From Isoetes taiwanensis (lineage: Eukaryota; Streptophyta; Lycopodiopsida; Isoetales; Isoetaceae), in the NCBI GenBank assembly GCA_021234155.1, contig JAJEKV010000092.1, positions 248,001 to 312,000 on the forward strand: a DNA stretch of 64,000 nucleotides, read 5' to 3'. How positions within the stretch are numbered: position 1 is the stretch's first letter; every line of letters begins with the position of its first letter. Positions 11,191-22,149 of the stretch are shown here, one piece after another. The translations under genes were made by a program, and so were the position numbers. The notes under the pieces were generated by a model. The model saw only the letters and a list, made by a program, of their open reading frames with translations, had not been told where the DNA came from and did not search any database.

Positions 11191-14100
11191 CTACCATTGC
11201 TTCTTTCCTTTCTTCTTCTTCCGATTTTGTTGCTTATTTCGACTCATGGGCTTTCCTGGAGAGCTGGTGGGGAAACCATCAGAAAATAGGCCAGAAGCTA
11301 TTGCATTCTCCAGCCACTGGAAAAAATCTTCCTCTGTCATATTCTCCTCCATGTCAGCAAATGGAAATCCGTCAGCTTGCGACCCTTTGGGTGATTTTCC
11401 AGCACGTGCAGTACTTTTTCCACTGGCAACAGTGCTTACATGAAACGATGGCTTATGGGTATTAGCAGCACACTTCATACCCTGAACACAGTTGCACCAT
11501 ACATCAATGGATTCTGAAGCCTTCTAAAGAGGACATCTTTATGATAAATCGGTACCTGACAAACAGCCCATTCTGTTACATCATACACATTGCCAGCAGC
11601 ACATGCGTATGCCCGAGGCAGGCCCACCTAAAACACAAGCAAGTAACTTTGTTGTTACCTAATTTTCCACCTCTGATATTCATCTTCCATCCTCGAATAA
11701 GAATCTCATATTACCTTGTGAAAAATACCATAAAAGAACGAATGTCCATGCTGCTCAACCCATCCATCGCCATCTTTAGCCGCGTGATGGTCTTGGCATT
11801 CCTGCAAATTTAAATTATATCATTCATTCGGGAGAAATACTTGACCAACCCACAAAGGCTGTTCCATTTTCAAGACAACAGAGAAAGGAGAATTTGAAAA
11901 GGCAAAAAGGCAGCATAGCTTTTACATGATGACCAGTAACAGATTAAGAAATTGGCCATACTATACCTGACACCATCTTGCTTTCTGCTTGCTTTTTAGG
12001 GTTCGGATCCATACATGTGTCATATTGCAATTCTTGCATACAACTTGCCTGGCATCAGGAGGAATGTCATGTTCAATTTCATCATCTGAGTCATGGCATC
12101 TGCACTCGGCAGATTCACATTGACCATCCTGCAAAATACAAGTGAAGTAATTCTCAGGAACAGGGAACACTACAGAAACAATCTGGTTTAAGGGGCACCT
12201 TATGAAAACCAAAATGCCGACGGAAACTCATGATGAGGTCCGTTCTTTTCAGCTCATCATCATAGCCTCTTCTCTTTGTTGCATCAAGTAAAACCTGCAC
12301 AGCAAGGGAGTTAGTCCCCTTGTAACAGGTAGGCGAATCATCCGAGAACTGTTAATATATAGATAAGGAACATCACATTATATTCTGATTACTATGAGTA
12401 TACATATGTAGGGAGTCAAAGCGTTGGGTTGTCATATTATCAGAACAAATAGCATGCACAACTCTTTGAAACTACCTGCTTGACATCAAGATTAAAGCTG
12501 GTCCTCCACGTCATATTGTCTGATAACTAACTAAATTTAAAGCATCACTTCCAAAGTGATTAATTAATATAGTCATATAGTCAGGTTATGTACCAAACTA
12601 CTGTACCCAGCATGCCATGATCCACAATGATGCTAAAATGACCAGCCACCTCAGCTTCATCAATTTAAGCAATCTAATATCTTTGCTTTGGTGTTCGAGC
12701 ACTTGAGAATGCATGTTCATGAAGTACTTGTTAGTGTGTCTTGGATGAGGTAGATGGAAGTCTAACAGAGTGCAAGCAGAGCAACTGAGACACTAATACA
12801 GCGAAAGGCCTGCCTAAGGGGTTAAGGCATGCTAACGTATGGTGTTCTCCTTCATTTCCCTCTTCATAGCACCATAATATGGCGGACCTCGTATAATAGA
12901 TGCATAGGTATCGCAATCAAATTGCCTACATAATTGGCATCATTATCATAATGCTTACCTCATATGCATTTTGTAAACGCTTAAAGGCTTCTTCTGCTTT
13001 TCCATTGCCTCTATTCTTATCTGGATGGACCAACATAGCCTGTATAGTTGATAATACTTCTTAAAAGACAGGTATTATAACAGAGAAAGATATATGAGCA
13101 CGAGACATATTTAAGGCATCAAGTTACCTTCTTCCGATATTCACGCTTCAATATGAGAAGATCAAAATTTTCAAACCGTGGAAAACCAAGAACTGCATAA
13201 TGATCCTTGCAAGCTAACACCCGTTTGACCTCCTCATCTGGAGATATTGGATCACATTCAGAGCTACCGCTTTGAGATGGGTCATCACAATTCCGACTGG
13301 ACTCACTAGACTCTCCAGAAGGAAAAGGCACTGATCTAGACTCTGGATAGCTGCTGGTTGTGCCAGAAGGGTATTCCTCCTGCTTCCCTTTATTTGATTT
13401 TCCCGATTGTTGTCCCTCGGAGGACCTTGTCCTTTTTTCATCAATGTTATTCAGCACATAAATGACCAAATCATTGGAGATGAATGCTAGGTTAAAGCAA
13501 AGGACTAAACCCAACCATCCACCATGGCCTTTGGCTGAATAAATAGAATATAACATCACAATAAAGGTCCCAGCTTTTGTCTGATCAATGAAAAAACTGC
13601 CTCCTGCAACCAAGACAGCCCTTCCCCATCAGACAATTGTAATTAATCAAGTTAAAGCAATACAGTAAAGAAGAATGAGCATCATTTTATTAGCATCTTC
13701 CTAGGTAGCTACTTTACATCAATCTGAACCACCGGCATTGATCCACTCTCCTATAAAAGCATTTAACTGTTTGATGAAAGATGGCACAAATTGAAAGCTA
13801 CAAGCACATAGATATTATCCTTCTACTCTTGTTCGCTGACAACTGAGTTTAATAGTGGCCTACAGAATAAGTACTGAATGGCTTTGCGTCCCATCCTTTT
13901 TGCCATTCTCCTAATTTCACCTCCTTGATTTTCACAGTATCTTTTGCATAAAAACTCTTCCTGTGGTCTTGTGAACCACCAGCAAACATAAGGACATATT
14001 TTAAGGGAACTATAAAAACCTACAGACTTCCCAAAGAGAAAACTCTTCCTAGAAAGCAAATCAGAGTACAGTAAAATTGAGAAATGGCTCCTAATATTGT

Positions 14101-15278
14101 CAACCCCCACTATTTTAATTGCACAAACCAGTTATTCTGACCAGCTTCAAGCAATCAAAAACACTTTACTGACTTTTTATGCACGGTACTAACCTGCAAT
14201 TAACACAACCATCCCAGTAATCCAGAAGCTCCCATATATCCACAAAACAATGGTGCTGAAAAGACCAAGAGTTACCAATGCTGCAGAGTAACCAAGGAAG
14301 AAAGCTGCAGCAACAGTTACAACCTGAAGAGTAAAGTTTGTAAGAGAGCCTAAAGGTTATAAATTAGGATCCATAAACAAGGGTAAGTAGGCATACCAAG
14401 GCTAAAAAGAAGTTGAAAAATCCAGCCAGTACAATGAGGCCAAGTACAGCACACCATAGAGTTAAAAACAAGGCTGCTGACCCCAACCTAAATATGGAAG
14501 TTAATCCTCTTATTCCACATTCAAAAGCCACTAGTCCCAGCATCAACGTCAAATGCAGGAAGGCTAGGAGCCAGGTTGATATTATGGGCCAATACTGTCT
14601 GACAAGGGGATCAATTTTTTCCCTCATTCGGTTAACATATTCAAATTTTACTCTATCTAACATATGCAAAACTGCCAGCTTCAGAGCAACCAAAGACGGC
14701 TCTCTGTCAGCCCACCTTTTTACCTGTAACAATAATCCTTTTAAACCCCTCTCATTCCATTTTCCTTTACCTGTTCTTCCTTTTCTCCTCTCGTGCCTTG
14801 TTTCTCCTTTGAATCTTTCATCTTGCCCTCCAAATTCCTTTCTGATTCCCTCGGCACCATTCTCTGTGACTGGCGATGACGTGGTTGCTGCAGTTGCTGG
14901 TGCTGACCTAGTATTAGCAGCTGAATTTATTTCTGCATCGTGGCCACTTTTCATGCCATTTCTATCTGTATGCCCATCCTTTGCCTTCGACCCTCTTCCA
15001 TTTTCTCTAATTGGACCCTTTGATGCCTTGTTCTTTCCCTTTCTAACACTGCCCTTTTCACTATCCAGCTTTTCTTCGCCAATCTGAGGGCCTTGTCTTG
15101 CTGAGCCAGTAGCGGAAGAAGAAGAACAAGGAGAAGAGCACGATCCCTCATTTTTTTCCGCATCTCTTTCACCGTTTCTTTTTCCATTTACTTCAACCAC
15201 TCTTTCTGAACTCTTTGCATGCATTTCCTCAGACTCCCCTTTGTGTTGATTATTGGGGGGCTCCTTGAGCTTAACCAT
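11191..15278 (-). CDS. DNAJC14-like membrane J-protein with Jiv90 domain, nine exons, 758 aa
   Basis: Exons by eye: 15278-14397, 14323-14194, 13603-13128, 13039-12959, 12294-12199, 12128-11967, 11801-11715, 11627-11556, 11481-11191; every border is GT-AG and all phases fit. Residues 1-180 are low-complexity and polar. About 230-430 hold several hydrophobic helices (STWLLAFLHLTLMLGLVAF, LFLTLWCAVLGLIVLAGF, AAAFFLGYSAALVTLGLF). The J domain is about 468-550 (KDHYAVLGF, HPD in VHPDKN at 501-503). The Jiv90 region is about 580-690, with Cys pairs (VCKNCNMTHVW, WCQECQDHH). The end is basic (KQQNRKKKKGKK). The family is an ER-membrane Hsp40 that stimulates Hsp70 through HPD; plant members share this layout. 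The gene looks intact. Only the two smallest introns near 11556 and 11715 would need checking. Confidence 0.92.
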
Positions 15279-15299
15279 ATTAAGGAAGCACCAGTCATT

Positions 15300-16540
15300 C
15301 CGTATTCACCATAGCCAGGGTCAGCGAGATAGGATTAGAATAAAGCAAAGGTGCAAACATGGATTAGATTAGGGATCAATATTGCTGGGTTAAATCTTAA
15401 TTTCCTAACCGAAGAATACCAAGAATTTCATGAAGCGGAGGAGGCATTTTATGGGCGATGATGAACACCATGCTCAGCGGTGTAACAGACCTCCATCGCA
15501 GTGCTGTGAACACTTCCCCCTAACTTGCGAAAAGATGCAAACTTTGAAATAAGCTCTTTTGGTGTTATCTTCATCCATTGTTTTTTTTCTCTTTTCCTCC
15601 TCTTTTTTTTTCGCCCCAAGGCAAAGTCAGCCTTCCCCACAAAAATCGAATAAACCAACATTCCCTACGACAGCCGTCAAATTTTAGGAAGAAAATTTCA
15701 CATGTAAGAGGTTTTTATTTAGATGCCAATAAGTTTGAACTCATATATTCTATGTGCCATGCTAATCCATATAGTCATGATCTAAATAGACTGCTTTCAC
15801 ATTGAGATATTCTTCGCCTGGATTTGATTTTGCAGTTTGAACCAGGCCATTAGTGCATGTCAGTGTAGCAAGTCACGTATGAATGATGATACTACATATC
15901 AACTAGTAAGTCAAGTATGAATGGTCATATTACATGTCAAGAGGTTCTAATGCTCAAAATTCACTAGAGACCAACTGAAGATAAGTAGAACCATGTTCTA
16001 CGTCCTTCAATGGTGTAAGAGAAACCGATTTTCCAAACGAAAATGATCTAATACTAGTAGTTTTCCCCATCCTATTGAGTTTTGGAGCCATCAGTTCCAC
16101 AAAACAACGATCTTGGCATGCAAGTGCACTTTATCTTGTGTATTTAGATAGTTCTATACTCTTTCTAATATGGTGGTGCTCGAGGCAGTGGTTCTAGAAG
16201 CAGAGAAAGAGAAAGACGCAAGGGACAAAGCACTTTGAAATTTAAGGTTATATGTACCTAATATCTACACATATATAATGTATTATGTCCGATAGGGACG
16301 CCCACGTGGCAGTAATCCATGCCTTCTAAAGTCGCGATTGTTTTTCCCGGACATTTTCCTGCAGATTTTTTTTGCGCCGCAATCGATTTTTTGCTTTTGT
16401 TGCCACGTTCTGACAAATCCATCGAAGTCCGTCTAGGCTGTCATTATGGTGTCCACAAGCTAAGCTATGACGGTGTATAATCTCTGTCCACAAGCTATGG
16501 CGGTGGATAGTCTGCGGATTTGTTTGGTTATTTCGCCTCG
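15300..16540. other. Upstream region of the J-protein gene and spacer
   Basis: 15300-15700 probably holds the J-protein promoter and 5' UTR (minus strand). 15700-16300 has no coding signal. At 16306-16320 there is a G-box, CCACGTGG, in the direction of the PAL remnant. Confidence 0.45.
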
Positions 16541-16542
16541 GT

Positions 16543-16560
16543 GCACCTATATAAGAAGCG
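16543..16560 (+). promoter_or_regulatory. TATA box ahead of the PAL remnant
   Basis: CACCTATATAAGAAG at about 16545 has the look of a plant TATA box, with a G-box about 235 bp upstream. The PAL-like frame begins about 340 bp further on but lacks the N-terminal half of the enzyme, so this may be an old PAL promoter or an unrelated one. Confidence 0.35.
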
Positions 16561-16902
16561 TTGTAACTCTGATAAATTCCAATCTGTAAGTTCTTTTGAA
16601 TCTCTATGTGTTTTTGTTTTTTGTTTTTTGTTTTTTATATTAGAATGTTGCTCGGATTTGCTCCCTTGATCTCTGCTACCTTCTTCCGAAAACCAGAGTT
16701 ATGGCTTTCTTCTAGTTTTTCCCCATCGTTTCTATGAAAGCAAAGTCCAGAAACGTTCTGAGAACCTCACCACATAGTAAACTAAGGGATTGAGCAGCAG
16801 AGGGCATGTGCTGGCCACCGAAGGGAATTAATGCTATTGACTTATAAACCCTGAGTCCTTTGCTTCCATTCTATAGAACACCAACAGCTCAATTCAAGTT
16901 CA

Positions 16903-17620
16903 AAATCTCAAGTGCAGGTTCAAGTCAAGATTTTGTCTGCTTTCTTTTGTGAAGTTATGCAGGGAAAGGCAGAGTTTACAGATCCCTTAACTCACAAGTT
17001 GAAGCATCACCCTGGCCAGATTGAAGCCGCTGCAGTAATGGAATATGTTTTAGAAGGAAGTGCATATGTGAAAGCTACTGCTAAGCTTCATGAGACCGAT
17101 TCTTTGAAGAAACCAAAGCAAGACCGATATGCTCTGCGTACTTCTCCACAGTGGCTTGGCCCCCATATTGAAGTTATCATAATGACTAGCCATTCCATTG
17201 AAAGAGAATCAATTCTGTCAATGATAACCCTATCATTGATGTCAACACAGATAAAGCTCTTTATGGTGGAAATTTCCAAGGTACTCCAATTGGTGTTTCC
17301 ATGGATAATGTTCGCCTTTCCATAGCTGCCATTGGCAAACTCATGTTTGCTCAGTTTTCTGAAATAGTCTGTGATTTCTACGACAATGGTCTTCCTTCTA
17401 ATCTCAGTGAAGGTCCTAATCCTAGGTTGGATTATGGATTCAAAGGGGCTGAAATTGCCATGGCTTCTTACTCTTCGGAGGTTCAGTTTTTGGCTACTCC
17501 AGTTGCAAATCATATGCAGAGTGCTGAACAACATTTTCAGGATGTGAATTCTTTGGGGTTGATCTGCCAGGAAAACTGCTGAGCTGTTGAGATCTTGAAG
17601 CTTATGTCTAAATCTTTTTT
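16903..17620 (+). pseudogene. Phenylalanine ammonia-lyase fragment, frameshifted
   Basis: Translation gives typical PAL text from the middle of the enzyme: [20 protein letters not shown], then [20 protein letters not shown]; after a one-base shift near 17195, [20 protein letters not shown] and [20 protein letters not shown], and after another shift near 17575, VEILKLM. PAL deaminates phenylalanine to cinnamate at the start of phenylpropanoid synthesis. The N-terminal part with the Ala-Ser-Gly that forms the MIO cofactor is absent and so is the C-terminal shielding domain. With two or more frameshifts this is a dead partial copy. Confidence 0.93.
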
Positions 17621-18856
17621 GTGCAAAATGCATATGTTCACTACCATGAATCTATATTTTTTGGGTTGCCTCTAGAGCGGCAAACCATGGCTTATGTGGG
17701 TTTGTGGCATATCCTAGGCATATGCTAGAATATACCTAGAACATGCTGGTGACTGCTCCAAACCTGTTGTTAGCTGTAAACTGGCGGTCACCTGCGTTCT
17801 CGAATAAATGGTGCTCGAACAGTTCCGACAAGCTGAGTATTAAAGTAAGTAGACCTAAGTCCTTTCTATTTAGAGCTCCAGAAGTCGAAAAGATCTCTAG
17901 TTGTTGCGTCTTGCCCCCGTTGCTTTCTCCCTAACGATGTTGCAGTATCTGGCATTCAATTAGTTCCAAGAAAATGCTCTTCTTCCAATTCTTTCTCCGC
18001 CGTCAGCCATCAATCTGTAGCATTCCTGGCTTTTTAAACAAATCTCCAAGCTGGTGCAGATAAGACTTCTAATACCGCATTCGGGTTCTGGAGTCTGTTG
18101 ATACTGAAGCCCGCTGCTAAAGGCAGTTGTAGTACCGTCTTTGTTCTTTGTTTGAAGATGAAACAGGGTCTCTCACCCTCTCCATGTTTTAGGGCAGCTT
18201 GATACCTCGAAGGAAAGTGACTTTGAAATAGGGCAAGAAGCAACGAATTTATGTGCGAGTCTATGAGCACACTATTTTCTTTCCGCTTTCAGTTCAATCA
18301 CCTTGCTTTGTTTCTTCAATCCGCTTGCAAATCTAATGAATTCACTTTCAATACTCCGTCTCTGCACAAATAGGAAGCAAAAGGACAGGTCGAGCTGTAG
18401 CAATAGAAGACATGGCAGTAAGGATTGATCTAAATAAGAGCCCTGCTTCTGGGCTCAAACGAGCAAAAGAAGGATCTTGGATTCCAAATGATATATTTGA
18501 AGCAGTAGGTAATAGATAAGATAAGATAAGATTTTTTACGTCCACGGGAACCCAACAGGTCCCCAAAAAATAGACACAGTCTGTTCTGCAAATGAACCCA
18601 GTTACAATAGAGCAATCCAATATGCCAAGAAGTCCCCAAAAAATTGACACAGTCTGTTCTGCAAATGAACCCAATTACAAGAAGTTCAAGCTCCAGCTTT
18701 TTTGAAGAACCAGTCAGATGCTGGCTCAAAATCATTGGGGGATGCATGGAGCAGAACTTTTGAAGAAGCCACAAGAGTGTAGATCGAAATGGAGGCAAAG
18801 AAAGTGTGCACATGCAGTTATTTTTTGTAGCAGAGGAATAGGGGAATACGGTAAAT
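17621..18856. other. Spacer with a direct duplication
   Basis: GTCCCCAAAAAATaGACACA followed by GTCTGTTCTGCAAATGAACC occurs twice (about 18559-18608 and 18631-18680, 72 bp apart). A short open stretch at 18370-18510 (VRIDLNKSPASGLKRAKEGS) ending at a possible donor (GTAG/GTAATA) could be a remnant exon. Nothing else is recognised. Confidence 0.4.
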
Positions 18857-19138
18857 CAGGTTGCTTCAAAAGAAAATGCAAATGCAGCTACTCCGGCAAT
18901 TATTTTTGCACCCATCCAGGTTGAATGTCAGCCTCTACTTCTTCCTCCATTGCCAGCATCAAGCACAGAGGTAAAAGACTCGGTAAAAAATGTTGAAATT
19001 AATGTCCAAGTAGTGTTTCTCAACCTGCCATTGCAGCCGTGTAAAATGCCTTTGAACTACGGGCTAGGTTTATCCGGTAATGAAGTAAGGGCACTGATGG
19101 CAGCTGATGATTGTGAATCTCTTCTTCTGAGGGACCAG
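18857..19138 (+). CDS. Coding-like exon of unknown protein ahead of a GT2-like exon
   Basis: A frame of 94 codons (QVASKENANAATPAIIFAPI at its start) ends exactly at a good donor (GACCAG/GTAAGT). The text is Pro/Leu-rich and then contains LNYGLGLSGNEVRALMAADD. Its phase (0) fits the acceptor at 19690, so it could be an upstream exon of the same gene. Stops occur just upstream, and neither start nor family is known. It may be a decayed gene. Confidence 0.35.
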
Positions 19139-19689
19139 GTAAGTCTAGGAAGGAAACGTCATTGTCATTGCTCTCCATATATCTGTGAAATCTGCTCTTT
19201 TCTGCTCTCAACATATGTGCACTTCTTTGCTCTCAACATATGTGTGAAATCATTCTGTCATAACAGCTTACCCTTAGATTGGATTGAAGACAAGTGTCTA
19301 GCACATCATTATTGAAAGACTGATTTCCACATGTATCTCCTGCAGGGGATACAATTTTGAATGTCAAGATTATAACTGTGGTTAGCACAAAGTTATGATG
19401 TGCCAATGGTATAAAGGAGAATTGTAAGCAAGTTTTCAAGTTCCATCTCCAATAGGTTCGAGTTGATATTCGAGTACATCTTATGCAAAAGGCTTTAGGT
19501 AAATGTGTTCTCAGTGCATTTACATCGTGCATTCACATCTCTATGAAGCTAAGTTTTTTTTGTTAAACTCAATGTTTAGTGCAGATTCATTTTATGAATA
19601 AACATATGCTTCTGGCATTTACTCTAAATCCCCCTCTAAAATTACCCTGGCATACAAATTCGATGCTGTAATTGTTGCTCCTATAACAG

Positions 19690-20115
19690 GACCCTCGTCT
19701 GCATCAGGGTTATGGCTTGGCCGCATTAGTTTATGCCCAATTTGGGGTTCAAGAGTACGAGGTCTTGGTAGTTGATGATGGATCTATTGATGGAACTACT
19801 GAATATTTTATAAGATTAGATGATGTGGCAGGCGTTGATGCAGTCAAAAGTATCAGATTTCATCATGTAAAGGTGTTGATGCAGGAGCATGGAGGGTCTG
19901 CCAAGGCAATAAATCTGGGCATCAGGCATGCAAGAGGTTCTACAGTTGTGTTTATTGATTCAGATATGGTTGTAGCAAAGGATTTTATTAAAGAGCATGC
20001 TCGTGCTCTTCGTAATGCCTATGCTGAAGATGGCGATGACATGTCTTTTACATATGGACGTTTTGTTAATACCAGTAACTTTGATCACCCGCAATCTCAG
20101 AAGTTTAAACTTACA
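19690..20115 (+). CDS. Exon with glycosyltransferase family 2 (GT-A) core
   Basis: The 142-codon exon lies between an acceptor (ataacag/GACC) and a donor (ACA/GTATGT), both phase 0. It contains YEVLVVDDGSIDGTTEYF, then AKAINLGIRHARGSTVVFID and SDMVV: the nucleotide-sugar binding Asp-Asp-Gly-Ser and the metal-binding Asp-x-Asp of GT2 enzymes. GT2 proteins transfer sugars from nucleotide-sugar donors. The catalytic acceptor half is missing: just downstream at 20475-21370 lies inserted repeat material, so the gene may be interrupted. The style of the motif resembles bacterial or plastid-type GT2 proteins more than cellulose synthases, which is only an impression. Confidence 0.6.
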
Positions 20116-20279
20116 GTATGTTAACTTCATTTTAAGTTTATTCTCGAAGGGCTCGCATGAAAACAGACAAAAGCTCGCTAGGCTTTTCATTTATCTCAGC
20201 AGAATTCTACAATGGTTGAGAGTGGATAGCTGCATATTTGCAAGCTACCCACAATGAAAAAACACAGGTAATATCCAGT

Positions 20280-20430
20280 TATATCATCTGGATCGCAAAA
20301 AAATTCTACAGATGTCGGTTAAGTGTACCTGTAGAGAGCTTATCACCGGGATTAAAAAACCTCGCCCTTTTGGGTTTTCAAGGAAAAACCCTAGTGATAA
20401 GCCCTCTGCAAGGGGCTTGGACACAACGTA
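20280..20430 (-). mobile_element. LINE/SINE-type 3' tail with hairpin
   Basis: On the minus strand GCTTATCAC...GTGATAAGC (20338-20402) encloses GGGTTTTTCCTTGAAAACCC and a second small stem CCC-AAAA-GGG. The same module, with different stem letters, occurs in the LINE tail at 46171-46241 and in two solo copies (21983-22055, 51205-51271). No LINE frame is attached here. Confidence 0.5.
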
Positions 20431-20474
20431 AGGCTGCAAAAACAAACGATCCCATAAAAAAAACCCCTGAAGCC

Positions 20475-20860
20475 TTGGATGGGTAGACAAGAAATCATAA
20501 ACTCCAAAAACAAAATAAGCAAATTGTTTACTTATTTACCAAATAGTGCTGGTTTTGAGATACTTTATATTTATAAATGGGCTCATTATAATATATACTA
20601 CAGTGGGTGCAGAGACTATGTTGGCTATATTGTCACAACGATTACACCCTCTTCACACACAGACCATCTAGTGCGAACGTCATCTGCAGCACTCTCCAAG
20701 CCCATGGGAGCAACTTAGAGACGATAGAATATGTACGAGGAAGTCCTTCATGGGCCACGCGCAGGTCTGTCCAATCGTCGCGTCCTTTCTAATGAAGGGG
20801 TCTTTCCATTGCTCCCAAGCATGTATTATCTGGTCGGGATAAGGACTACGAAAAACAAAA
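20475..20860 (-). pseudogene. Palindrome-family copy 3: short exon and 3' region
   Basis: On the minus strand an acceptor (tttttcgtag at about 20850) is followed by a 56-codon frame PYPDQIIHAWEQWKDPFIRK...TWAWPMKD-like text ending in a stop near 20680, then a 3' region. About 380 bp match copy 2 (34552-34940) nearly throughout, including the phrase GTGTGAAGAGGGTGTAATC and the tail TTCTTGTCTACCCA. The match ends at about 20475. Its exon start equals that of the large exon at 55, so copies 2 and 3 look like internal-deletion derivatives. Confidence 0.6.
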
Positions 20861-20929
20861 TCAAGTTAGTCAAGTGATGCTACAAGCAAGAAAAATAAAA
20901 TAAAAACCAGTTCTGAAGGCTATTTTTGG

Positions 20930-21370
20930 AAACGCAGGTTAGAGAGTCGAGAAAGGCATCTCAAGGCCGTTCTGAAGGCCATTTGTGAAAAACGCAGATC
21001 AGATGGCCTTTCTGGGGGGCTTTCTCGACTCAGGCAACTTAGAGTGAAAAACATAGGTCTGAGAGTCGAAAAAGGAAGCTCAAAGTGAAAAACACAGGTG
21101 TGAGGGCCTTTCTCGGCTTGCGAGTCAAGAAAGGTAGCTTAGAGTGAAAAACACAGGTATGAGGACCTTTCTCAACTCGCAAGTCGAGAAAGAAAACTCA
21201 AAGTGAAAAATGTAGGTCTGAAGTGAAAAACGCAGGTCTGAGGGCCTTTCTCGACTCTCAGAGTGAAAAACACAGGTCTGAGGGCCTTTCTCGACTAAAG
21301 GCAGCTCAAAGTGAAAAACGCAGGTCTGAGGGACTTTCTCGACCCGCGAGTCGGTCAGAGTGAAAAACAC
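20930..21370 (-). repeat. Palindrome array of copy 3 (degenerate)
   Basis: About eight imperfect units of 40-70 bp, each with GAAAAACrCAGGTCTGAGGG followed by CCTTTCTCGACTCGCGAGTC or a decayed form. It lies directly upstream (minus strand) of the copy 3 exon, the same arrangement as in copy 2. Several palindromes have lost one arm. Confidence 0.75.
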
Positions 21371-21424
21371 AATTCTGAAGGCTAAAGGTTATCTTTAAAG
21401 AGGTGCCATTCAAAAATAGTTCAC

Positions 21425-21730
21425 AAAACCTGTTAAAGTATGTAAAACTATGCATTAAACCTATGTAAACCTATGCATTAAACTTATAAAAGCTATGCAT
21501 CGAACCTATGAAAGCTTATGCATTCAATCTATGAAAGGCCATTAAATGCATTAAACTTATGCACCTATGCATTAAGCCTATGAAAGCCTATTAAACCTAT
21601 GTAAACCTATGCATTCAATCTATTAAACCCATGTAAACATATTCATTAAATCTATGTAAGCCTATGCATTAAACCTATTGAAAGCTATGCATTATTAAAC
21701 CTATGGAAGACATTAAATATGAATTAAGCT
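21425..21730. repeat. Short tandem repeat, TATGCATTAAACC units
   Basis: Loose repeats of CCTATGnAAACCTATGCATTA with a period of about 12-25 bp. The stretch is AT-rich without coding frames. Confidence 0.75.
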
Positions 21731-21785
21731 AATAAAAAATGAGACACCATCTTCTATGTGTTTTCTTGCATTATGTACATGTGAA

Positions 21786-22070
21786 ATAAGATACCCTCAT
21801 ATTATGTGGTAAAATAGAATAGAATAGAATAGAATAGAATAGAATAGAATAGAATAGAATAGAATAGAATAGAATAGAATAGAATAGAATAGAATAGAGT
21901 TTTTAGGTAAAATAGAATAGAGTTTTTATCATCCACGAAGATCAATTGGCCTATGGGACTCAAACAGGAGGCGCAGCACGCATATTACTGTCTGGGTTAA
22001 AAAACCCCCTCCCCGCCCTGAAAGGTTGTTTGGGGGAAAAACCGTGATAGGAATAGGTTTGTTATCAAAC
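21786..22070 (-). mobile_element. LINE/SINE-type 3' tail with long AGAAT repeat
   Basis: On the plus strand an AATAG repeat of about 110 bp (21790-21898) is followed by TTATCATCCACGAAGATCAA, TTGGCCTATGGGACTCAAAC and the hairpin module at 21983-22055. In the LINE orientation (minus) this equals the end of the LINE at 46090-46330: hairpin, then a phrase like GGGTTCCATAGGCCAA, then the pentamer tail. It is a truncated LINE or a SINE using the same tail. Confidence 0.65.
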
Positions 22071-22149
22071 TGTACAAATACAAGTATAAATATACAAGTT
22101 TATTAATATTTAGGGCCTACACATTTGGAGAAATTTGTGACAAAAATGT

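Noticed and set aside
14413-15087. 224-codon frame on the plus strand
   Set aside because: Antisense shadow of the first exon of the J-protein gene.
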